Assembly: GCF_032362555.1 (NCBI RefSeq)
Contig: NC_083522.1
Location: 1,280,001-1,344,000, forward strand
DNA: 64,000 bases
Source: Amyelois transitella
Taxonomy: Eukaryota; Arthropoda; Insecta; Lepidoptera; Pyralidae
Direction: 5' to 3'
The position numbers and the translations under genes are program-made. Shown here piece by piece: positions 34,045-44,700 of the stretch (its first letter is position 1; every line of letters starts with the position of its first letter). The notes beneath the pieces were generated by a model. That model made no database searches. It worked only from the letters and a program-made list of their open reading frames with translations, and was not told the origin of the DNA.

Positions 34045-35068
34045 CACACGTACGTGCGCCTGGCCGCCATCGCCGACCCCGCGCTCATGCCGCGACACTG
34101 ACACACGTACGTGCGCCTGGCCGCCATCGCCGACCCCGCGCTCATGCCGCGACACTGACACACGTACGTGCGCCTGGCCGCCATCGCCGACCCCGCGCTC
34201 ATGCCGCGACACTGACACACGTACGTGCGCCTGGCCGCCATCGCCGACCCCGCGCTCATGCCGCGACACTGACACACGTACGTGCGCCTGGCCGCCATCG
34301 CCGACCCCGCGCTCATGCCGCGACACTGACACACGTACGTGCGCCTGGCCGCCATCGCCGACCCCGCGCTCATGCCGCGACACTGACACACGTACGTGCG
34401 CCTGGCCGCCATCGCCGACCCCGCGCTCATGCCGCGACACTGACACACGTACGTGCGCCTGGCCGCCATCGCCGACCCCGCGCTCATGCCGCGACACTGA
34501 CACACGTACGTGCGCCTGGCCGCCATCGCCGACCCCGCGCTCATGCCGCGACACTGACACACGTACGTGCGCCTGGCCGCCATCGCCGACCCCGCGCTCA
34601 TGCCGCGACACTGACACACGTACGTGCGCCTGGCCGCCATCGCCGACCCCGCGCTCATGCCGCGACACTGACACACGTACGTGCGCCTGGCCGCCATCGC
34701 CGACCCCGCGCTCATGCCGCGACACTGACACACGTACGTGCGCCTGGCCGCCATCGCCGACCCCGCGCTCATGCCGCGACACTGACACGCGTACGTGCGC
34801 CTGGCCGCCATCGCCGACCCCGCGCTCATGCCGCGACACTGACACACGTACGTGCGCCTGGCCGCCATCGCCGACCCCGCGCTCATGCCGCGACACTGAC
34901 ACACGTACGTGCGCCTGGCCGCCATCGCCGACCCCGCGCTCATGCCGCGACACTGACACACGTACGTGCGCCTGGCCGCCATCGCCGACCCCGCGCTCAT
35001 GCCGCGACACTGACACACGTACGTGCGCCTGGCCGCCATCGCCGACCCCGCAACACTGATACACGTAC
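33992..35068 (+). repeat. 57-bp GC-rich tandem array containing the Seh1 C-terminal codons and stop
   Basis: Period 57. CGTACGTGCGCCTGG starts recur from 33992 to 35018, so 18 full units and a decaying 19th. The first unit encodes the last Seh1 residues [16 protein letters not shown] and contains its TGA (34042-34044). All later units lie in the 3' UTR and repeat both codons and TGA. Apart from one CACGCG for CACACG change near 34788 the units look identical. The long frames through it on both strands are by-products, because 57 is divisible by 3. Confidence 0.98.
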
Positions 35069-35372
35069 TGACCACGTATATATGTACATACGTGATTATG
35101 TATGTATGTAATATAGGCACAGGCCAATTCCCTTATAACGTTAAGCCGTTCGTCAACTTACATACGGAATTAGGATAATTTCTTTTCAGTTGTGAATTAT
35201 TTAAGTGGTTTTATTGAAATGTTTTTGGGCAATCTGAATTACAAAGTTGAATCCGTAGCATGGCACGCGCGACGCCGTTTCTATCGCCGTTTCGGTTTTT
35301 ATTATGACGCGAAACGAGACAGCGATAGTTTAAAGGCTGAAGAGTTTTTTTACGACATTGTTTCAGTATTAT
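35069..35372. other. space between the convergent Seh1 and kinase genes
   Basis: AT-rich with short TATGTATG runs (35098-35110). No gene. Probable Seh1 3' UTR. Confidence 0.4.
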
Positions 35373-35505
35373 TTTTTAGGCGATGGGCTAGCAACCTGTC
35401 ACTATTTGAATGTCAATTCTATCATTAAGCCAAATAGCTGAACATAGCATATTCAGTGTTTTCAAGACTTTTGACTCTGTCTACCCCACAAGGGATATAA
35501 ACGAA
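35373..35505 (+). repeat. SINE-T 3' part, target duplication
   Basis: 5'-truncated sense copy. ATTGTTTCAGTA lies on both sides (12 bp). Confidence 0.88.
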
Positions 35506-35761
35506 TGTATATATTGTTTCAGTAACTAGATCATGTCAATAAAATATTAAAATATTAATGTATCACTCTATTATTATTTAGCTTGCATCTAAAAATGTAA
35601 AACTAACAAAATGTAGAACGCGTACAAAAACATGTCTAACATATAATCGTTGTGTGTAACATTCTCATCTTTTTATTCGCTTAAGATTACAATTATGGTA
35701 CGAAAAAAAAAAAAAGAGTTTCAACAAAAAGTTTGTAAATCTTCCAAAATGTGACGTCACT
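35506..35761 (-). promoter_or_regulatory. kinase 3' UTR with polyadenylation signal
   Basis: On the minus strand, about 90 bp after the proposed stop, the sequence reads GCGAATAAAAAGATGAG (AATAAA near 35670). On the plus strand CAATAAAATATT near 35538 could end Seh1. The two transcripts may overlap at their 3' ends. Confidence 0.5.
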
Positions 35762-38700
35762 TCATGGGGGCGGTTCTTCGGAGCCTCTGCAGGTGCGGAG
35801 TAGTGGTGTCCTTGGACCGGGAAGTGAACCAGCCCACCTGGTGGAGTACATGTTACATTCAAAACTGCATTTCTGACAAAAAAAATATCTGAAAACCGCA
35901 TCAAAATCGGTTCAGCGAAACGCGAGATAATCGGCAAACAAACAAGCAAACGAACAAACATACATACATAAAGTCACGTCCATATCCCTTGCGGGGTAGA
36001 CAGAGCCATGACTGACAGGCTACGTTCGGCTGTATGGCTTTATGATCGGATTCAGATTATTTGAGAGATATAAACATCCTACTAATGTTATAAATGCGAA
36101 AGTATGTATGTCGGGATGTCAGTATGGATGTTTGTTACTCTTTCACGCCAAAACTACCGATAAACATAAATCGATTACAATGAAATTTGGTATGTAGGTA
36201 GATAGCTGAAGACCCAGAATAACATATAGGCCACTTTTTATCCCGGAGTTCCCGCGGTACCGATTGTTACGTTATGATTGGGTTTCCACGCGGACGAAGT
36301 CGCGGGCGGCCTCTTCTATGAAATAAATGTGGCATATGACAGAGCGGGAAAAAACCTGCGATTAAAAAGGCAAAAACTTACCGGCATAGCTCTCTCGCTC
36401 TTACAATGACTGTTTGAAGACGAATGCGGGCTGACTATGTTCCTGCGAACATTATACGTACATTTATCTATACATTTTTCATTTCAATACTAAACCTGCG
36501 TTCAAAACGTTTTAATACCGTGTCTAAATACGTCTTAATAACGTTTCTTTCTTGTATGAAAAATTATTTAGTGATTAATATTTTTATCTTCTTTAAGTCT
36601 TTAATTATTCATAGTATAAATGCAATTAAGCATTCGCTTCAATGTTATAATTTTTTTTAACTGGTGCAATATATACATACTCGTATATACCTACAGCGAG
36701 TTTTACAATCACTAATAGCCTATATACATTTAAGAGCCAATTACAGGTCTTCACTAATGAAAACAGTTTATATATATATATATGATATATGAAGACCTGT
36801 AATTGGCTCTTAAATGTATATAGGCTATTAGTGATTGTAAAACTCGCTGTAGGTCATCCAAAATAAATAAATGCTTTGGTCAAAATAAACAACATACCCC
36901 AGCGAAGCTCGCTTGATCGTGGTCGCGGTATTCTGCAGCAGTATTCTGGTGGGAGGCGACACTACGCCTGTCGCCCTCCAGCTGTCAACAAAACATTCAG
37001 CGTTCATTCCACTGTCATTTTTCTAACTGCAAATATCACATTAGGCGATGGGCTAGCAACCTGTCACTATTTGAATCTCAATTCTATCATCAAGCCAAAA
37101 AGCTGAACGTGGTTTATAAGTCTTTTCAAGATTGCTGGCTCTGTCTACCAAGCAAGGGATATAGACGTGATCATATGTATGTATGTATGCAAATATAACA
37201 GATTCCAATATCAGCCCCGTTAGCGATGTACCCGTTACGTCATCTTACAAACTCCAGAGTCCGCCAACGACCACGCTCCAGGGATTTTAGGTATTACAAA
37301 GTCATTCTCATTTGAACAGGGTTTTTTACATAGCCCAGGGTTCCCAGTTGCAACGTTCCCCACACATGATTTTTACATATGCACAGAAATTTAATATAAT
37401 AATGGTAACTGTACATGAACATGAATCTAAGACATAAATACCTTGGCAGCCCATCGCCGGCCCTCCTATAAAACTCCGTCCTCTTCACATCCCCCCTGGC
37501 CGGGCAGCTGCTCAGGCGTTTCTCCTCTTCCGCCGGGACACTCCTCATGCACGAGGTCCTGGTGTACCGCCTCGCGTTCCTCGGCTCGTTCACGTCTGTA
37601 CTGGAATGCTCAGTTATACTGGGGAGGCGAGGGTCGAAACAGTCCCCATAGTCGTTCATCTTAAAAACTGGCTTCTTATCGCAAAACGCTGTCGGAGGTC
37701 GCGAGAGGACCACATGTGGCGGTCGCTTTATCACAGGTTTTTGCTCTTGCTTAACTGGCTTCGGTATAGCTGGGTTGAGCACACGATTCACTATTTTGGG
37801 GGGCTCCAATTTCGGCTTGGCAGCCTTTTGAGGCGAGGTGCTTCGTCGCAAAATGGGCTTAGTTATTGGCGGCACAGAGTGGTCTTTCGCTTGATACTCC
37901 GGTGGGGAAATGGGGCGTGGTTCAATCATGTTGGCGGACCACAACAGGTCGCCAGGCACCTGAGTTTGGTGCAGGTGAGTCTTGATGTTGTAAATGCCAG
38001 CGATGGCGCCGAACGGATCAGCTTTTACTTCGGCAATGACGTCTATCACAGTACGGCCGCTCAGCTCGGCGATTTGTTTGTATATCTGCATGATGGACAA
38101 GTTTTTATTGAACGTAGTAGGAACCAGTACGATTAAGAGACTTTCGTAATTTTTAACCAGCTACGATTTCCCTCGAATAAAATCCTGGATCCACTCGCTC
38201 TCTCTCATTTTGGCGTGTTCCCAATTGCATCTTCTGCCATTAAGCCTCGGAGCCTGGGGTCCACTCCTCCTCATCATAATGATGACCAAGATCAAGGACC
38301 TCATTCGCAGAAATCGCCACATTCATTCGCTTGTAGCGGTTCTCTAATTTGGCAATAAATTCTACTTGTAACGTTGTTGCTTTAGATGCCAAGGTCCTAC
38401 TTAACCTGGGAGTTACCTCTTTATTGGCCTTAGGATCGACGGCGCCCAGGGGGTGAGTCTTCATGCGCATGCCCGGCTTCTTGATCCAGCGCAGCCTCTC
38501 ACCTCCTTGTTGCCATATTGCTTCAGATGCCGAGTTCCATCCTAAATTAGCAGTTCCCTCTCTATTGGCCTTAGGGTCGACGGCGCCCAGGGGGTGAATC
38601 TTCATGCGCATGCCCGGCTTCTTGATCCAGCGCAGCCTCTCACCTCCTTGTTGCCATATTGCTTCAGAGCCCAAGGTCCTATCCTAACTTAGCAGTTACC

Positions 38701-41700
38701 TCTCTATTGGCCTTAGGGTCGACGGCGCCCAGGGGGTGAGTCTTCATGCGCATGCCCGGCTTCTTGATCCAGCGCAGCCTCTCACCTCCTTGTTGCCATA
38801 TTGCTTCAGAGCCCAAGGTCCTATCCTAACTTAGCAGTTACCTCTCTATTGGCCTTAGGGTCGACGGCGCCCAGGGGGTGAGTCTTCATGCGCATGCCCG
38901 GCTTCTTGATCCAGCGCAGCCTCTCACCTCCTTGTTGCCTATTGCTTCAGAGCCCAGGGTCCTATCCTTACTTAGCAGTTACCTCTCTATTGGCCTTAGG
39001 GTCGACGGCGCCCAGGGGGTGAGTCTTCCTGCGCATGCCCGGCTTCTTGATCCAGCGCAGCCTCTCACCTCCTTGTTGCCATATTGCTTCAGAGCCCAGG
39101 AACCTATCCTAAATTAGCAGTTACCTCTCTATTGGCCTTAGGGTCGACGGCGCCCAGGGGGTGAGTCTTCCTGCGCATGCCCGGCTTCTTGATCCAGCGC
39201 AGCCTCTCACCTCCTTGTTGCCATATTGCTTCAGAGCCCAGGAACCTATCCTAAATTAGCAGTTACCTCTCTATTGGCCTTAGGGTCGACGGCGCCCAGG
39301 GGGTGAGTCTTCCTGCGCATGCCCGGCTTCTTGATCCAGCGCAGCCTCTCACCTCCTTGTTGCCATATTGCTTCAGAGCCCAGGGTCCTATCCTTACTTA
39401 GCAGTTACCTCTCTATTGGCCTTAGGGTCGACGGCGCCCAGGGGGTGAGTCTTCATGCGCATGCCCGGCTTCTTGATCCAGCGCAGCCTCTCACCTCCTT
39501 GTTGCCATATTGCTTCAGAGCCCAGGGTCCTATCCTTACTTAGCAGTTACCTCTCTATTGGCCTTAGGGTCGACGGCGCCCAGGGGGTGAGTCTTCATGC
39601 GCATGCCCGGCTTCTTGATCCAGCGGTGCCGCGCAGCCTCCTCGATCTTCATTCGCTGTTCCACGTCAGGCTCTAGGAGTTGTTGGATGAAGGTCTTGCA
39701 TTCTGACATACAAAATGGCTACAACTGATTTAAAACATTCGCGTTTCATTATACTATATATTTATATACATACGTATGTCACGTTTTTATCCCTCGCGGG
39801 GTAGACAGAAGCAACAATCTTGAAAATACTGATAGGCCACGTTCGGCGGTTTGGCTTAATGATAGAATTGAGATTCAAATAGTGACAGTTTGCTAGCCCA
39901 TCGCCCAAGAAGAATCCCAAGTTGCATTAAACTGTTTATAAACAATACAGGTATTAAACGTGCATTTAAAGTAGACCTTTATTATATCTAGGCTCGATAA
40001 CCACAGATAATTTGACACACCCGAAATAAAAAAAAACTTGCGTAGGGTATTTTATAAATAGACTGGGTATGCCTGCGACTTCGTCCGCGTGGAATAGTTA
40101 TTTTGGGCATCATTGAAGCCCTCAAAATTGAATAATTTTTCCCCATTTTTTTTTTACATTTTCCATTATTTCTTTGCTTCTTATAGTTTTAATGTGATGC
40201 TACATATAGCCTAAAGCCTTCCTCAATTCGAACCAGTAGTACCTGAGATTTGCGCGTTCAAACAAACAAACTCGTCAGCTTTATAATATTAGTATAGATA
40301 CATATTCAAAGAATAATGTTTCCTTTTCAGGTAATCTTCAGACAAACCCAAGCGCAATCAAAACAAAGCCTAAGTGTTGTAAAGGACTGAAAATATTGTT
40401 AATTGTAAATATATTTTTTTATTTTATTTAAGTTTCCTGTCCTTGTTATACTTCTAAGAAGTGAGAGAGCTGCACATATGGTTAGTATTGCTAAAAAACA
40501 GATTCCATACTCAGTGTGTGTCAAATCATTCGACAATGAGAACTAGCGTTGCCGAAATATATATTTATTTATATATAGCTGTTTGGCTTATAAATAAATA
40601 TATATATATATTTATAAGCCAAACAGCTGAACGTGGCCCTCATCAGTCTTTTCAAGACTGTTGGCTCAGTCTAGGGATACAGACGTGATTATATGTATGT
40701 AGTAAAAACTTTTTACACAAACCTACTCCCGTCTGACCTCCACAACCTCGTAAGGAAACTAACCCACCTCTGTCATTATTATTTCTGAATTATAATCACC
40801 AATGTTTCATTCATCATCAAAACATATGTTTCTGTTGTTATATTATTATGTTTCACTAAGGTTTCGAAATGTTAAAGTGACCTTTATTTAATGTACTCGA
40901 AGTAACTAATTGTTTTTGCATCTTTTCAATCGAATAAATTGTGTCTTTATTTAAAAAAATTTGTTCGTTTTTATACCTATCTGCCGTGTGGTTCCCGGTA
41001 CCAATAAATAAAAGAATACGGACCACTCCATCTCGTTCCCATGGATGTCGTAAAAGGCGACTATGGGATAGGCTTATAAACTTGGTATTCCTCTTTTTGG
41101 CGATGGGCTAGCAACCTGTCACTATTTGATCATTAAACCAAATAGCTAAACGTGGTCTATCAGTCTTTTCAAGACTGTTGGCTCTGTCTACCCCACAAGG
41201 GATATAGACGTGACTATATGTATGTTTGTATGTTATATTTTTATACTGGTACGAGCTGCCTCTGAACAAAACGTATGAGCTGTTGTAAGCGTTAGTTTTT
41301 CCTCCTGGCTTTAGTCCCGGTTGCATCCCTCACCATTCTGAAGATGAGCCCATGAAATATTTCCTTTTTTCGACCCGGGACCTGCCTTTGACCATGGATG
41401 CTTGGTGAGTCAGGTTTATACACGAAGCGACCCCCATCAGACCTCTGCCATCTTATCAGGGGAATCTAACCGGTGATGCCGTGCCGTGTGGTGCAGCTAA
41501 ACAAAAAAAAATAGGACTACTCCATCTCTTTCCCATGGATGTCGTAAAAGGCGACTAAGGGATAGGGACTTACAAACTTGGAATTCTTTTTAGGCGATGG
41601 GCTAGCAACCTATCACTATTTGAATCTCAATTCTATCATTAAGCCAAATAGCTAAACGTGGTCATTCAGTCTTTTCAAGACTGTTGGCTCTGTCTAGCCC

Positions 41701-44700
41701 ACAAGGGATATAGACGTGACCATATGTATGTATGTATGTGAATCTAACCCGTATTGGATCGATCATGGTTACACATCCACTTGCCTGAATGTGCAGGTTT
41801 CCACACGATGTTATCCCTCACCGTAAGAGCATCGGTTAGTATACAAACTAATGTACACAACTTTGAAAATAGTCATTGGTACATGGTGTTGATGGTGGGT
41901 TTTGAACCTGTGACTGGATGTGCAGGTTTCCACACGATTTTATACCTCACCGTAAGAGCATCGGTTAGTATACAAACTAATGTACACAACTTTGAAAATA
42001 GTCATTGGTAAATGGTTTGATGCCCTCTGTGGCGCAGCGGTTATACGCTTGTCTGTGACACCGGAGGTCCCGGGTTCGAATCCCGGGCAGGGCATGATGA
42101 AAAAAGAACTTTTTCAGATTGGCCTGGGTCTTGGATGTTTATCTATATAAGTATTTATTATAAAATATAATATCGTTGAGTTAGTATCTCGTAACACAAG
42201 TCTCGAACTTACTTTGAGGCTTACTCAATCAGTGTAATTTGTCCCGTATATATTTATTTATTTACTAGAGGCCGCCCGCGACTTCGTCCGCATGGAAACC
42301 CTATCAATCCCGCGGGAACTCTGGGATAAAAAGTAGCCTATGTGTTATTCTGGGTCTTCAGCTACCTACATACCAAATTTCATGGTAATCGGTTCAGTAG
42401 TTTTTGCGTGAAAGAGTAACAAACATCCATACATCCATACAAACTTTCGCCTTTATAATAGTAGTAGGATTTGTTATCTATAGATATAAGTATTTGTTAT
42501 AAAATATAATATCGTTGAGTTAGTATCTCGTAACACAAGTTTCGAACTTACTTCGAGGCTAACTCAATCTGTGTAATTTGTCCCGTATATATTTATTTAT
42601 TTATCTACCAGAGGAGACGCAAGCGAGCGCCGCGCGTTGCTTCCTCGTAAATCCCCGCGCTATGGCCGCCCGGAGCTGAGGACGCGACTTGCCGTCGCCC
42701 CCGTCTCCGCCCGTGAACGGCAGCCCACCGGTCACCATTCCGTACACGATCACGCCTCTGTTGGGGATAAAAATTGAATGAATATTCATAGCCGTATAGC
42801 TTAGTGCCGTGTGGTTCCCGGCAGTGCCGTCTGGTTCCCGGCACCAATACAAAAAAGAATAGGACCACTCCATCTCTTTCCCATGGAAGTCGTAAAAGGC
42901 GACTAAGGGATAGACTTACAAACTTGGGATTCTTTTTAAGGCGATGGACTAGCAACCTGTCACTAATTGAATCTCAATTCTATCATTATGCCAAATAGCT
43001 TTTTAAGTCAGTTGGCTCTGTCTACCCTATAAGGGATGATGACGTGAATTTATGATCGTATGTTTAAAACACACAGATTTGAATTGGGTGATAGTTATTG
43101 GTTTGTTATAAAAAACTCGACATACATTTTTTACAGTTAGTCGAAAAAGGATGTAACAGGCATTCTTCTCTGATGAATTACATCCCCACACAATCTGAAG
43201 AAAAGCCCAGCCATTTAATTGCCATGACTCAGCATTCAATATTTGCATGCTATAATTCATGGCTGACCAGGAGGAAATATGTTTTGTTTTATACCTTTTG
43301 TAAACCCTAGTCAAAAGCAAATAAATATTCTATTCACTGGTTCCACTCGTATGCTGGATAAACTTACATGCTCCAAAGGTCCACTTCGGGCCCGTAACGT
43401 CTGCCGTCGACAAACAACTCCGGCGCAGCGTACTCCAGCGAACCGCACGGAGTACGCAAAGCAGCCCCTGCGCTCCAAATGTTAGATAAGCCGAAATCTG
43501 AAAACAATATTTCATTATAGATAGATAGCAAGATTAGAAGCAATATTTCATTAGGTGCCGTGTGGTTCCCGGCACTATTACAAAAAAGAATAGGACCACC
43601 CCATCTCTTTCCCATGGATGTCGTAAAAGGCGACTAAGGGATAGGCTTATTAACTTAGGATTCCTCTTTTAGGCGATGGGCTAGCAACCTGTCACTATTT
43701 GAATCTCGGTTCTATCGTTGAGCCAAATAGCTGAACGTGGCCATTCAGTCTTTTCAAGACTGTTGGCTCTGTCTACCCCGCAAGGGATATAGACGTGATC
43801 ATATGTATGTATGTAGATAGATAGATGAAAGCATTTGTTTGGGCTATCGGACTCCTCAATATCTATACTAGTATTATAAAGCTGAAGAGTTTGTTTGTTT
43901 GAACGCGCTAATCTCAGGAACTACTGGTTCGTATGAAAAATTCTTTTACTGAGGATCTCCTAATCACAAAAGGCACATGGTTGCCATAATTTTCTGGGCA
44001 ACTGATCCCATGACAGACAGGAGTTTGGTTGACAGGTGTGAATTTTTTTCGTTTGCGGATGTGATATATACATATATGTATGTTCAAAGAAGTTTGAAAT
44101 GTTATAAAAACTCCTTGTTATGTTCTTGTTTATCTGTGGTGCGGCGTCCCATGCGCGCGCATCTTTGAAATACATGGCATTCGTGTCCAAGCTATCCTGT
44201 GGTTTTATGGCATGAATATTTATTAATATCTATAAATATATCAGGATGTAAGCGGACCGGCTCCTCTCCAGAGAGACGCGACCAGGACTGACGCTAGGTG
44301 AATGAAAAACAAGAAAAATGTAGTTAAAACGTCACGACTCCATCGCTACATATTATAAAGTCCCGCTATTTTATTTGTCTTATGTGTTATCTCGGGAAGT
44401 TGTGGACGGATTTCGTCCGTGTTTGAAATATTGGAAAGAGGATTTTCTGTGAAAGGTTTTTATCTTCTAATGCTACCCGTGCGAAGCAGGGGCGGGTCGC
44501 TAGTTGTATATAAGTAAGAGGAAACTTACCAACAATTTTTATGTACTGCTTGGAACTGTCCAACATTATGTTCTCCATTTTGAGGTCACTGTAAAAATAA
44601 TATTTTTTTTAATTTAATAATCAAACCTAGAAACTAAATTCTATGAAACCAATACATACATACATATATATAATCACGTCTTTATCACTTGCCAGACAGA

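Noticed and set aside
33667..35127. Very long open frames on both strands through the 57-bp array (up to 486 codons)
   Set aside because: The unit is a multiple of three, so any open frame in one unit stays open in all. The only real coding part is the Seh1 C-terminus in the first unit.
36690..36853. microRNA precursor
   Set aside because: The stem is 64 bp with no mismatches or bulges, unlike animal pre-miRNAs. An siRNA-type hairpin or recent duplication is likelier.
37606..38136. 176-codon plus-strand frame opposite kinase exon 8
   Set aside because: Antisense shadow of a well-supported coding exon.
32286..39625. CRISPR-like arrays
   Set aside because: The 150-, 57- and 142-bp arrays are contiguous tandem repeats without unique spacers, in a eukaryotic genome, and derive from exons.
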